DNA of 25,791 bases from JBBIKU01 sp037445245 (GTDB lineage Bacteria; Chloroflexota; Anaerolineae; Anaerolineales; Anaerolineaceae), in assembly GCA_037445245.1 (NCBI GenBank), contig JBBIKU010000012.1, positions 1-25,791 of the forward strand, written 5' to 3'. The position numbers and the translations under genes are program-made. Positions 1 through 8,089 of this stretch are shown here, piece after piece; the first letter of the stretch is position 1, and every line of letters begins with the position of its first letter. Under the pieces are notes generated by a model. That model worked only from the letters and a program-made list of their open reading frames with translations. It did not search any database and was not told the origin of the DNA.

Positions 1-41
1 CCGAATACCAGGCTGCACTCGAACAATTGAAGAGCGGCTGA
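1..41 (+). CDS. C-terminal tail of an unknown gene (partial)
   Basis: The first bases read in one open frame as EYQAALEQLKSG and end with TGA at 39-41. The piece looks like the end of an alpha-helical protein, but twelve residues are too few to assign a family. The gene begins outside the window. It lies on the same strand as the membrane protein that follows, so the two may share a transcript. Confidence 0.5.
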   Translation, partial: EYQAALEQLKSG

Positions 42-68
42 TCGCGCGCAGTGAAAAACGGCACTCCC

Positions 69-269
69 ATGGACATTTCATCTCTCCGCTGTTCTTCCTG
101 GCGTCTGCTGCTCACCCTGTCGGCAGCCGAAGGGGCGCTGGCGCTGGTGTTCCTGTTCAGCCGCACCATGAGTGGGGCGGGCATCATGCCGGCGGGGATT
201 ACGCGCACGCACCTGCTGTTTGGCTTTTTGCTGGCGCATGATCCCGGCGATGGTGGACATCGCCCGTGA
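69..269 (+). CDS. N-terminal piece of membrane protein, probably split by frameshift
   Basis: A 66-codon frame opens with ATG at 69 (an in-frame GTG lies at 51) and stops at TGA 267-269. It contains one clear membrane segment (LLLTLSAAEGALALVFLFS). A second hydrophobic stretch (THLLFGFLLA) begins but breaks off into a polar tail, HDPGDGGHRP. The next frame starts with GTG at 266, a GTGA overlap, and continues as a membrane protein. Large Chloroflexota membrane proteins of this kind often start with two such helices, so this piece most likely belongs to the N-terminus of the next gene, with one or two indels near 236-265. The alternative is a genuine small gene translationally coupled through the GTGA overlap. 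Confidence 0.5.
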   Translation: MDISSLRCSSWRLLLTLSAAEGALALVFLFSRTMSGAGIMPAGITRTHLLFGFLLAHDPGDGGHRP

Positions 270-2032
270 CGTGGAGCGCCTGGCGCCGCCGCCAGTGGCT
301 GGTGGATTTCGACCGGCGCGTCGAACGCAGCTTGAGAGAGGGGTGGCTGCTGTTACCGCTGACCACGCTTTTGGTTGCGGTATTTTTTCTCTCAGTAGTG
401 TATCTGATCTACTTCGGCGGCGAGCAGCCATATCGTCTGACCGAATTTCTGTTGCCGTTTTCACCGGCGCTGGGGCGCGCCGTGGATGCGTTGCGGATGT
501 TATGGCTTCGTTTGCAGCCACCACTGCTCTGGTCGGCTGCGGTAAGCGGGCAAACGTTGCTGATGCTGGGGTTGAATTATCGCCGCGCTTACCAACGCGC
601 CTGGTACAAGGGGTGCTTCCAGCGCGCCCTGACCGTGCTGGCGATGATCGCCTTTGCCGGCTTTCATTGGAGTGTGCTCTTTTTCCGGCTCAAAACCTTT
701 CTGGTGGTGCCCGGCTGGAAGTGGTATTTTTACGAAAAAGATATCAGCCAGAGCAACGGCAGCTTGATCTTTGGCGTTCTGCTGGCGGTTGCTCTGGCGC
801 TGTGCGCCTGGGTGTTACTGCGTCCTGTTGCCACCCGCCGTAATCTGCTGCTTCTGGTGGCGCTGGGCGCAGGCAATCAGATCGGTTTCGGTTTCATCGA
901 AGGTGGTGGCTTTGAATCGCTGCGGATCAAATACGCTGACGGCGTCTTCAGCGGATACGCTCAGGAAGCTGCCCGACAGCCCGATTTTTGGCAATCGCTC
1001 ACCCGTTACGAAGAAAAGTACGGCGACGATTGGTACCTGGGCACCAAACCCCCCGGCTTGCTGGCAACCTACCTCCTCGTCGGGCGACTGGTGGATTTAG
1101 CCGCTCCAGCAGACACTGTAGAGGGACGCTTTCTGCGTTTGACGAATTTTCTGGCTTACACCTCACCCGTGTTTGCCTGCCTGGTGTTGATCGGGCTGCA
1201 TGCCCTTACTCGGCGGCTAAGGCAGCAACCGGCTGCTGCCTTTATTCCGCTCATCTATTATATCGTTCTGCCCAGCGTCGTCCTGATTCCCCTCTTCCTC
1301 GACCAGACGCTCTACCCGCTGTTGGCAGTGATGGTGCTGTTGTTGACCCTTCAGCTCCTGCGCCAGCCATCCGTCTGGCTGGCGGTGGTGTGCGGGGCGC
1401 TGCTTTTCCTATGCCTCTTTGTTTCGTTCTCATTGATTCCGCTGGCGGCGCTGGCGGGATTGTGGATTGCTTTGGACTTTCTCGCCCATCCGCAGCGGGG
1501 TTCGCTGCGCCGAACGGCAATCACCTTCTTGGGCATGCTAGCAGGTTTTTTGGCGATGCTGCTTTTATTCCGCCTGATCCTGAATTACGACATCCTGCTG
1601 CGCTATCAGACGGCGATGGCGAACCATCGTCGCGCCAAGGATTTCGTCCTCGGCGGAGAGCAATTGCTGCAGGCGATCTACCTCAACAACACCGAGATGC
1701 TCACCTGGAGCGGGTTTTCGATTTCGTTGCTGTTTTTGTTGGGGTCGGCGCGGTCAGCGCTGAATTGGGTGCGGCGGTGTCCCGGGCGCTTCGACGCCCT
1801 GACGGGCGCGTTCTGGATCACCTACCTGGGTATGAATTTGCTGGGGCAGACCAGCGGCGAGGTACAGCGCTTGTGGCTCTTCCTGTTGCCGGCGGCGGTA
1901 CTCTTCGCCGGCATTGAAACGGAGACGCTGTTTAGCGGAAAGCGCGCCCAACTCGCCGCCGTGCTGCTGGTGGTGTTGCTGCAAATGATCACCGTTTTTC
2001 TCACCTTCCGGTACCAGGATTTTTACGGTTGA
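266..2032 (+). CDS. Polytopic membrane protein, GT-C-glycosyltransferase-like
   Basis: A 588-residue integral membrane protein with roughly ten or more hydrophobic helices, the first around residues 28-50 (WLLLPLTTLLVAVFFLSVVY). A large non-membrane loop carries GDDWYLGTKPPGLLATY. The K-P-P-G element before a helix recalls the KPP loop of GT-C-fold lipid-linked sugar transferases (ArnT/PMT type), which would place its reaction at the membrane on the outer face. No canonical acidic metal site is obvious in the first loop, so the enzymatic role is tentative. The GTG start at 266 has only a weak ribosome site, and the true N-terminus is probably the separate 69-269 frame. It ends 63 bases before the sigma-factor gene, which has its own promoter. 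Confidence 0.75.
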   Translation: MTWSAWRRRQWLVDFDRRVERSLREGWLLLPLTTLLVAVFFLSVVYLIYFGGEQPYRLTEFLLPFSPALGRAVDALRMLWLRLQPPLLWSAAVSGQTLLMLGLNYRRAYQRAWYKGCFQRALTVLAMIAFAGFHWSVLFFRLKTFLVVPGWKWYFYEKDISQSNGSLIFGVLLAVALALCAWVLLRPVATRRNLLLLVALGAGNQIGFGFIEGGGFESLRIKYADGVFSGYAQEAARQPDFWQSLTRYEEKYGDDWYLGTKPPGLLATYLLVGRLVDLAAPADTVEGRFLRLTNFLAYTSPVFACLVLIGLHALTRRLRQQPAAAFIPLIYYIVLPSVVLIPLFLDQTLYPLLAVMVLLLTLQLLRQPSVWLAVVCGALLFLCLFVSFSLIPLAALAGLWIALDFLAHPQRGSLRRTAITFLGMLAGFLAMLLLFRLILNYDILLRYQTAMANHRRAKDFVLGGEQLLQAIYLNNTEMLTWSGFSISLLFLLGSARSALNWVRRCPGRFDALTGAFWITYLGMNLLGQTSGEVQRLWLFLLPAAVLFAGIETETLFSGKRAQLAAVLLVVLLQMITVFLTFRYQDFYG

Positions 2033-2047
2033 AGTGGAAAGGACGGC

Positions 2048-2076
2048 TTGACGGAAAATATCATTTACAATAAGAT
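2048..2076 (+). promoter_or_regulatory. Promoter for ECF sigma operon
   Basis: TTGACG (2048-2053) and TAAGAT (2071-2076) are separated by 17 bases. Both resemble the primary-sigma -35 and -10 boxes (5/6 and 4/6). Transcription would start near 2083, just before the AAGGA ribosome site and the ATG at 2096. The operon therefore appears to be read by the housekeeping sigma factor rather than only by its own product. Confidence 0.55.
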
Positions 2077-2095
2077 CATTGAAGGATAAGCCGGA

Positions 2096-2704
2096 ATGGA
2101 TGAGCCTACCTTGGTAAGTGCGGCGCAACAAGGAGACCTGGATGCTTTCAACCGACTGGTTCTAGAACACCAGCAGGTTGCTTACACTGTTGCTTACGGC
2201 ATCCTTGCCGACGATGCCGCCTCGGATGACGCCACCCAAAACGCTTTTATCGCTGCTTATCGCAACATCAAACGTTTTCGCGGCGGCTCTTTTCGTGCCT
2301 GGCTGCTGCGCATAGTGGCCAACACCTGTTACGACGAACTGCGCCGCCGCAAACGACGCCCGACGACCGCACTCGAGCCGCTGGACGAAGACGAGGACGA
2401 AATCGAATCACCAGCCTGGCTGGCGGATGGCAGCAATGACCCGCAAGATGTGGTCGAACAGAGTGAACTCAACCGAGCTGTCCAGCGCTGTCTGCAACAC
2501 CTGCCCGACGAGTTCCGGATGGTGGTGATCATGGTCGACCTGCAGGGATTTGACTACCAGGAAGCTGCTGAAGCCATTGGTAAGCCGCTGGGAACGGTAA
2601 AGAGCCGTCTGGCGCGCGCCCGCTTGCGTTTGCGCGACTGCCTGCAGAAGGTGTGGGAACTTTTACCGGCTGAGTTTCGTTTTGAAATTGAGGAAATCGC
2701 ATGA
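2096..2704 (+). CDS. RNA polymerase ECF sigma factor (sigma-70 family)
   Basis: The 202-residue protein has the two-domain ECF layout. Region 2 spans about residues 15-90, with the DDATQNAFIAAYRNI core-binding helix and a FRAWLLRIVANTCYDELRR segment for -10 recognition. Region 4 spans about 125-185, where YQEAAEAIGKPLGTVKSRLA is the helix-turn-helix for -35 recognition. An acidic linker (DEDEDEIE) joins them. The start is supported by AAGGA ten bases upstream. Its stop overlaps the ATG of the next gene (ATGA, 2701-2704), which encodes a membrane anti-sigma-like protein. This implies coupled translation and release of the sigma factor on an envelope signal. The regulon cannot be read from the sequence. 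Confidence 0.93.
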   Translation: MDEPTLVSAAQQGDLDAFNRLVLEHQQVAYTVAYGILADDAASDDATQNAFIAAYRNIKRFRGGSFRAWLLRIVANTCYDELRRRKRRPTTALEPLDEDEDEIESPAWLADGSNDPQDVVEQSELNRAVQRCLQHLPDEFRMVVIMVDLQGFDYQEAAEAIGKPLGTVKSRLARARLRLRDCLQKVWELLPAEFRFEIEEIA

Positions 2705-3591
2705 ATGCCCGAATTAATTCCAAGGACTGGCTGCTGCTTTCCGCCTATGTCGATGGGCAGCTTACTCCTGGCGAGCGGGCAAAGCTTGAAAAGCAATTGA
2801 ATGAGCGGCAGGATCTGCAAGAAGAGCTGCGCTCCTTGAAGCGCATGCGCGCCCTGCTGCGCCGTCTTCCCCCTAAGCCGGTGCCCCATAACTTTACTTT
2901 GACAACGTTGATGGCGCGTCAGGCGCAGCGGCGCTCTTGGTGGCTGCCGGTGCTCAGCTTCTCGTCGCTCACTGCGACGCTGCTGCTGGTCGCCTCATTC
3001 CTTATAAAGCTTCCATCGGCGGCGATGCCAGCCATGATGGCGCCCATTCCTATGGCAGCCGCCGAAGCCGATCGAGCATACGAGTCTGCCGTCGAAGCGG
3101 AACAGCCGCCTATCATCATTCTCTGGGGCAGACCGGAAGCCCTCTATTCCTTCAACGGCATGGGCGGCGGCGATGGTCTTCCCATTGGGGGTGCGCCGCA
3201 GCCCGCCCTGGATGCCAGCAGGGAAGCAGTGCCCCTGACGGAACCCGAGCTGGAAATGGTCCCTCCCCCGGCGGAGAAAGAAGCCGACTCGCCGCAAGAA
3301 CCTGTCGAAATGATCCCCGACGAGGAGCCCCCGCCGGAAATTGCCATGCCCGCCGCGACGGCAACGGCACTGCCCCCGGAAGAACCGCTCAGTGGCAGTG
3401 GACCGATTCTGGGCGTCAGACCTGCCTCCGAAAGGGGTGAGATGACCTTACGGCAACCCTTACCGATCATGGTAGTCGAAGCGGAAGAAATGCCAGCCAA
3501 CAGGTTGTCTCTGCTTCAAGTGGCGCTGGCGGCATTTGCTCTTATCAGCGGACTGACGGCGTTCATGCTATGGAAGAAGTCTCGCCCTTGA
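2701..3591 (+). CDS. Membrane-anchored anti-sigma factor-like protein
   Basis: Its partner is inferred to be the sigma factor encoded just upstream, whose stop codon overlaps this start. Residues 1-60 form a helical anti-sigma-type domain (LLLSAYVDGQLTPGERAKLE) with the usual spacing, but the zinc ligands of the zf-HC2 motif (HxxxCxxC) are absent. One membrane helix lies at about 80-103. A long, low-complexity Pro/Glu/Ala-rich segment (about 105-265) should be extracytoplasmic. A second membrane helix at about 270-292 (LLQVALAAFALISGLTAFML) ends in a basic KKSRP tail. Two anchors put both ends in the cytoplasm, an unusual topology for an anti-sigma factor. The last 22 bases overlap the NUDIX gene. 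Confidence 0.8.
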   Translation: MNARINSKDWLLLSAYVDGQLTPGERAKLEKQLNERQDLQEELRSLKRMRALLRRLPPKPVPHNFTLTTLMARQAQRRSWWLPVLSFSSLTATLLLVASFLIKLPSAAMPAMMAPIPMAAAEADRAYESAVEAEQPPIIILWGRPEALYSFNGMGGGDGLPIGGAPQPALDASREAVPLTEPELEMVPPPAEKEADSPQEPVEMIPDEEPPPEIAMPAATATALPPEEPLSGSGPILGVRPASERGEMTLRQPLPIMVVEAEEMPANRLSLLQVALAAFALISGLTAFMLWKKSRP

Positions 3592-4079
3592 ACCAGCCTG
3601 CCATTCGTTTCTGTCCGCAGTGCGCCACCCCGCTCGAAATTCAAGAACGCTGCCGCGAACAGCGTCCGGTCTGTCCCGCCTGTGGCTGGGCGTATTATCC
3701 CGATCCCAAGGTGGCGGCGGCGGTGCTGGTGGAGCAGAACGGCGCCGTTCTGTTGACCCGTCGCATTGGCGAACCATGTAAGGGGATGTGGACGTTGCCG
3801 GCGGGTTTTGTGGACGCCTATGAGGACCCTGCCTGTGCCGCCGAGCGCGAATGCCTGGAAGAGACCGGATTGAAGGTGGCGGTGACCGGTTTGCTGGATA
3901 TCACCGCCGGGCGCGAGCACCCTGCTGGCGCCGACATCGTGATCATCTATCGCGCTGATGTGGTAGGCGGAAAGCTCAAAGCCGGTGACGACGCCGAGCG
4001 GGTCGGTTTTTTCGACCGTGACCAGCTTCCACCACTGGCTTTCCGCGCCACCCACAGAGCGTTGGGGCTGCCTGACTAG
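3570..4079 (+). CDS. NUDIX hydrolase with N-terminal zinc ribbon
   Basis: The 169-residue protein begins with a four-cysteine zinc ribbon (FCPQCATPL and CPACGW, about residues 14-40), as in NudC-like and other NUDIX proteins. The NUDIX box follows at about residues 75-97. It matches Gx5Ex7REUxEExGU: GFVDAYEDPACAAE, then RECLEETGL. Such enzymes hydrolyse nucleoside-diphosphate-linked compounds using a divalent metal held by the REUxEE glutamates. The substrate (NADH, ADP-ribose, nucleotide sugar) is not evident; the protein is shorter than full NudC. It overlaps the anti-sigma gene by 22 bases, so it belongs to the sigma operon, which hints at a stress or housekeeping role. Confidence 0.9.
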   Translation: MEEVSPLNQPAIRFCPQCATPLEIQERCREQRPVCPACGWAYYPDPKVAAAVLVEQNGAVLLTRRIGEPCKGMWTLPAGFVDAYEDPACAAERECLEETGLKVAVTGLLDITAGREHPAGADIVIIYRADVVGGKLKAGDDAERVGFFDRDQLPPLAFRATHRALGLPD

Positions 4080-4148
4080 ACATTGTCCGACGGTCGATGG
4101 CGGCTTGCTGTGCCTGTCAGCCGCTCCAGTAGAACTAGAACGCTAACC

Positions 4149-6482
4149 ATGCCAAAAACCACTCGCCGAACCACCCCCAAAGCGTCCGCTCAAACCGGCA
4201 GGCGCGCCGGCACAGCCAGAACGAAAAGCAGCCGCCCCGCGCCCGTTCGTTCCACGTCCAAGGCAACAGCCCGCAGCCATGTGCCGCGCTGGCAATGGCG
4301 CGGACTCTCACCGGAGCGTAAGCTCGACCTATTGGGGGTGCTGCTGGCGCTGGTGGGCGTGCTTTCGCTGTTTAGCCTGCTCTCTGGGCAGCGCGGCGCC
4401 TGGGTGCGCGCCCTCAACAGTCTGGCAGGCTGGGGGGCTTTTGTGCTCCCGCTGGCGCTAATTGGCATCGGTTTGTGGCTGGTGCTGCGCAATCTGGAAC
4501 GCCTGCCGCTGCTCTCCGCCGAGCGAATCGCTGGTAGCTTGATGCTCTACCTCAACCTGCTGACCTGGTTGCATTTCCTTGTCGGCGGCGGCTGGGAACG
4601 GGCGCAAAACGGCGTCGGTGGCGGTTACCTGGGCGCCTTCTTCGAATGGGTATTGGTCTCAGCCGTTGGCGTGGCGGGCGCGGTAGTAGCGTTAGCTGCC
4701 TGGTTGGTGATCAGTCTGGTATTCCTGCTCGATCTCTCGCTGCCGGAACTGTTACGGCAAACGCGGGCGGCGTTGCGCAAGCCTCGCCGCCCCTTTTCCC
4801 CTGAAACCACTTCGCCGGGGCGTCGTCCATCTGCTACAGCGGTAATGCCCGTCGGCAGCCCGCCGCAAGCCGGTTTCAAACCTTTTCAACCGGTCGCAGC
4901 TCCGCTTCAAGCAGTTTCGACCGGCGCGCCGCCGGGTGAAGCTACTGCTGCCAAAGCGACTTTACCTGCCGGCGAGGCGCAGGCTGCGGCAGAGGAAGCC
5001 GCCCCTCAGACGGAGGGGTGGAGATTACCTTTGTTGGAAGCCATCCTCGATCCCGCCACGCCCCACGCCATTCGCGCCAGCAGTGACCAGGATCGTGCTC
5101 ACCTGATCGAAGAGACGCTGGCGTCGTTTGGCGCACCGGCGCACGTGGTCGAGATCCATCGCGGACCGACCGTTACCCAGTTTGGTTTGGAACCGGATTA
5201 CATCGAAACCCGCAGCGGGCGGACGCGGGTGCGGGTGGCAAAAATCTCTGCTTTGGCGGATGACCTCGCCCTGGCGTTGGCAGCGCCGCGTATCCGCATC
5301 CAGGCGCCGGTTCCCGGGCGCAGTTATGTGGGCATCGAGGTGCCCAACACCGAGATCAGCCGGGTGACGTTGCGCGAGGTGATGGAGAGCGAAAATTTTC
5401 AACGCCTGCGCTCTCCGCTGCGCTTCGCGCTGGGCAAGGACGTGGCGGGCAAATCCAGCGCTTACGACCTGACCGCCCTGCCGCACCTGCTGATCGCCGG
5501 CACCACCGGCTCGGGTAAATCGGTGTGTGTCAATGCCATCCTGTGCTGCTTCCTGCTCAACAATACCCCTACCGATCTGCGGCTGGTGCTGGTCGATCCC
5601 AAGCGGGTCGAATTGACCGGCTTCAATGGCATTCCCCACCTGCTGGCACCGGTGGTGGTAGACGCCGAACGGGTAATTGGCGCCCTACAGTGGATGATGC
5701 GCGAGATGGATAGCCGCTACCACCGTTTTGCCAAAGAAGAGGTGCGCAATATTCAGGAATACAACCTGCGCTACCCCGCCGAAAAACTGCCCTACTTGGT
5801 GGTGGTGATCGATGAACTCGCCGACTTGATGATGCTGGCACCGGACGAAACCGAACGCAATATCACCCGCCTGGCGCAGTTGGCGCGCGCCACCGGTATT
5901 CACCTGATCCTTGCCACCCAGCGCCCCTCGGTGGACGTGGTCACTGGCTTGATCAAAGCCAATTTTCCGGCGCGGATTGCCTTTGCCGTCGCTTCGGGGG
6001 TCGACAGCCGGGTCATTCTCGACCAGCCGGGTGCCGAACGTCTGCTGGGGCGGGGAGATATGCTCTTTCAGGCACCGGATGCCTCGGCGCCGGTGCGCCT
6101 GCAGGGTGTCTTCGTCTCGGACAGCGAAACACAGCGGTTGGTGGATTACTGGCGCTTTTCGGCCGGCGGGCTGGAAGGCAAGCCAGAAGACACCCTTGGC
6201 AGCATCGATACCCTGCCCAGTGGTGTTCCATTGCGCCAGTCGCCGCTGTGGGAGCAGGAAGAAGACAGCGACCCACTGTTACAGGAGGCCATCACCATCG
6301 TGCGCCGCGAGGGGCGGGCGTCGATCACCATGCTGCAACGCAAAATGCGCATTGGCTACACCCGCGCCGCCCGGCTGGTGGATGCGATGGAAGAAAAAGG
6401 TATCATTGGCGCGCCGCAAGGCAACTCCCAGGTGCGTCAGGTGCTCGATTACGGCGACGGTGCGCCGCCCGTCGAGGATTAA
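4149..6482 (+). CDS. ftsK: DNA translocase FtsK/SpoIIIE
   Basis: The 777-residue protein has the FtsK layout. A basic N-terminal tail precedes about four membrane helices (about residues 60-210). A Pro/Ala-rich linker (about 220-300) leads to the alpha/beta motor domain, with Walker A GTTGSGKS at 451-458 and Walker B VVVIDELADLMM near 551. A C-terminal gamma winged helix covers about 705-765 (AITIVRREGRASITMLQRKM), which in the family reads KOPS/SRS-type orienting sequences. The motor pumps chromosomal DNA at the division septum. An in-frame TTG at 4083 would add 22 basic residues, but the ATG at 4149 is preferred. The 3' end overlaps convergent rsmE by four bases, so no terminator separates them. 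Confidence 0.96.
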   Translation: MPKTTRRTTPKASAQTGRRAGTARTKSSRPAPVRSTSKATARSHVPRWQWRGLSPERKLDLLGVLLALVGVLSLFSLLSGQRGAWVRALNSLAGWGAFVLPLALIGIGLWLVLRNLERLPLLSAERIAGSLMLYLNLLTWLHFLVGGGWERAQNGVGGGYLGAFFEWVLVSAVGVAGAVVALAAWLVISLVFLLDLSLPELLRQTRAALRKPRRPFSPETTSPGRRPSATAVMPVGSPPQAGFKPFQPVAAPLQAVSTGAPPGEATAAKATLPAGEAQAAAEEAAPQTEGWRLPLLEAILDPATPHAIRASSDQDRAHLIEETLASFGAPAHVVEIHRGPTVTQFGLEPDYIETRSGRTRVRVAKISALADDLALALAAPRIRIQAPVPGRSYVGIEVPNTEISRVTLREVMESENFQRLRSPLRFALGKDVAGKSSAYDLTALPHLLIAGTTGSGKSVCVNAILCCFLLNNTPTDLRLVLVDPKRVELTGFNGIPHLLAPVVVDAERVIGALQWMMREMDSRYHRFAKEEVRNIQEYNLRYPAEKLPYLVVVIDELADLMMLAPDETERNITRLAQLARATGIHLILATQRPSVDVVTGLIKANFPARIAFAVASGVDSRVILDQPGAERLLGRGDMLFQAPDASAPVRLQGVFVSDSETQRLVDYWRFSAGGLEGKPEDTLGSIDTLPSGVPLRQSPLWEQEEDSDPLLQEAITIVRREGRASITMLQRKMRIGYTRAARLVDAMEEKGIIGAPQGNSQVRQVLDYGDGAPPVED

Positions 6483-7234
6483 TCGATTCCCATTTCATGC
6501 AGCAGCAGGGCAGTAGCCACCACAGCCGCCGTTTCCATGCGCAGGATGCGCCTCCCCAGCGAGAGGGGCTGGAAGCCCCCCCGTCGCGCAGTTTCGACCT
6601 CCTGTGGCGAGAGTCCCCCTTCTGCACCAATTAATATTGCCGCCTCGGCGGGCAGCCGGCGAGAAGGGTTTTCTGCTCGCCATTGCTCGATTGCTGTGCG
6701 CAGATCGAGCGTGTGCTCGTTCTCCCAAGCCACCAGCCGCAATTCATGCGGGTTGCCCGGCTGCAAGGCGTGCTCGAACAGGCGCGGCGGGTGCAGCACG
6801 GGGATTCGCCCCCGCCCCGATTGCTCGGCGGCTTCGCGCAGAATGCGTTGCCAGCGGGTTTGTCTGGCATTGCCGTCGTTATCCTTTTGGACGCGGCTAC
6901 GGCTGGTAATCAACGGGGCGAACGCCGCTGCTCCCACTTCGGTGCACTTTTGTAGCATCCACTCGAATTTGTCACGCTGGGTCAGGCTGAGGTAGAGTGT
7001 CACCCGCAGGCGCGGCTCGGCGGGCGCAGCTTCGCTTACCAGCACTTGCCCCACGGCGTTGCGGGACGAGACCTCGCTTAGTTCAACGCGGTGCTGGTTT
7101 CCGTTGCCATCCAACACGATGATCTGGCTGCCGGGTTTAAGCCGCAGCACAGTGTACAACTGGCGCGCCGTTTCGGCTGGGAAGTGCACCCTGTCTTGGT
7201 CGATGGTCTCCGGCGGCAGGAAGAATCGATGCAC
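6479..7234 (-). CDS. rsmE: 16S rRNA (uracil-1498-N3)-methyltransferase RsmE
   Basis: The 251-residue protein has the usual RsmE length and order. An N-terminal PUA-like RNA-binding part comes first (MHRFFLPPE, HHL-type entry, VLRLKPGSQIIVLDG). A SPOUT methyltransferase domain follows, with LQKCTEVGAAAFAPL near 95, LIGAEGGLSPQEVE near 200 and the knot motif LGRRILRMETAAV near 225. It methylates U1498 of 16S rRNA with SAM in the assembled 30S subunit. The start lies three bases after the stop of rsmI, so the two rRNA methyltransferase genes form one transcription unit. The C-terminus overlaps ftsK in the convergent orientation. Confidence 0.95.
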   Translation of the reverse strand: MHRFFLPPETIDQDRVHFPAETARQLYTVLRLKPGSQIIVLDGNGNQHRVELSEVSSRNAVGQVLVSEAAPAEPRLRVTLYLSLTQRDKFEWMLQKCTEVGAAAFAPLITSRSRVQKDNDGNARQTRWQRILREAAEQSGRGRIPVLHPPRLFEHALQPGNPHELRLVAWENEHTLDLRTAIEQWRAENPSRRLPAEAAILIGAEGGLSPQEVETARRGGFQPLSLGRRILRMETAAVVATALLLHEMGID

Positions 7235-7237
7235 GGT

Positions 7238-7964
7238 TTACGTCTCGGGCTTGGGCTTGTCTGCGGCGCCGGCGATAACGACGGTATACTCGCCGCGCAG
7301 GGTTTCATTTTCGAAGTGCGCCAGGCATTCTTGTAGCGTGGCTCGCAGCACCGATTCAAACAGCTTGGTCAAATCGTTGGCGACCGCTGCGCGGCGATCG
7401 CCGAAAACCGCCACGGCGTCGGCTAGAAAAGCCTGCAGGCGGTAAGGACTCTCGTAATAGATCAGCGTGTGCGGGCTGTCGCGGTCAACCGCCAGAAAAC
7501 GCCGCCGGGCGGCGGATTTGCGCGGCGGAAAACCGCGAAAGGTGAAACTGTGCACCGGCAACCCCGATGACACCAGGGCGCTGATCAGGGCGGTGGCTCC
7601 CGGGATCGTCGTCACCGGGATGTTGGCATCCAGGGCGAGGCGCACCAGTGTGAAGCCCGGGTCCGAGATTGCCGGAGTGCCGGCGTTGGTCACCAGCGCT
7701 ATCGATTGACCGGCTTCGAGTAGTGCCAGCACGCGGCGGGAGACACGTTCCTCATTGTGTTCGTGAAAGGAAATCTGCGGTTTGGCAATCTCGAAATGTT
7801 TGAGCAGCACGCCGGCCGACGTCGAGCGGCTGCATCGAGCTGAGCAGCACGCCGGTCTTGCGGGTATCTTCGCTGACGACGCAATCAACCTGACGCAGCG
7901 TATCCAGGGCGCGCAGTGTGATGTCGCCGAGGTTGCCGATGGGGGTGGCTACCAGATACAACAT
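7238..7964 (-). pseudogene. rsmI: rsmI, 16S rRNA 2'-O-ribose C1402 methyltransferase, interrupted by 40-bp insertion
   Basis: The N-terminal frame starts with ATG at 7964 and gives the RsmI signature MLYLVATPIGNLGDITLRAL followed by SEDTRKTGVLL. It then runs into SSMQPLDVGRR and stops at 7752. The rest of the enzyme is in another frame: LLKHFEIAKPQISFHEHNEE, LVTNAGTPAISDPG, IPGATALISAL, GFPPRKSAARR and YYESPYRL, ending at 7238. Removing exactly 40 bases (one 15-bp repeat copy plus the 25 bases between copies) joins GVLL directly to KHFEIAKPQ in frame and restores a 228-residue enzyme. RsmI 2'-O-methylates C1402 using SAM. A fragment starting at TTG 7888 would lack the N-terminal fold. The alternative is an assembly error. 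Confidence 0.85.
7801..7855. repeat. 15-bp direct repeats bounding the rsmI insertion
   Basis: TGAGCAGCACGCCGG occurs at 7801-7815 and again at 7841-7855. The 25 bases between (7816-7840) have no counterpart in the RsmI family. Repeat plus spacer totals 40 bases, which is not a multiple of three, so it breaks the rsmI frame. Recombination or slippage between the copies would restore the gene exactly. Confidence 0.9.
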
Positions 7965-8044
7965 AGGCGTGGAGATAGACGTAGGATCATTGGCGAGCTT
8001 GGTTGCAGTATATCACGCATTGGGCGCGGTAGAAGGCGGGTCGC

Positions 8045-8073
8045 TTCCCAAAGGCTGGCAATCCAAGTATAAT
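8045..8073 (+). promoter_or_regulatory. Promoter for lipA
   Basis: A perfect TATAAT lies at 8068-8073, 17 bases after TTCCCA (8045-8050, 4/6 match to TTGACA). Transcription would start near 8080, which places the AGGAGG ribosome site (8080-8085) at or next to the 5' end of the message. It also rules out the in-frame ATG at 8072, which lies inside the -10 box. Confidence 0.65.
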
Positions 8074-8089
8074 GACCGCAGGAGGTCGT

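Noticed and set aside
4083..4148. TTG at 4083 as the start of ftsK
   Set aside because: The extra 22 residues lack family support and begin with a TTG. The ATG at 4149 leads directly into the basic N-terminal tail usual for FtsK.
8072..8074. ATG at 8072 as the lipA start
   Set aside because: It lies inside the perfect -10 box TATAAT (its TG follows directly) and upstream of the AGGAGG site that serves GTG 8090.
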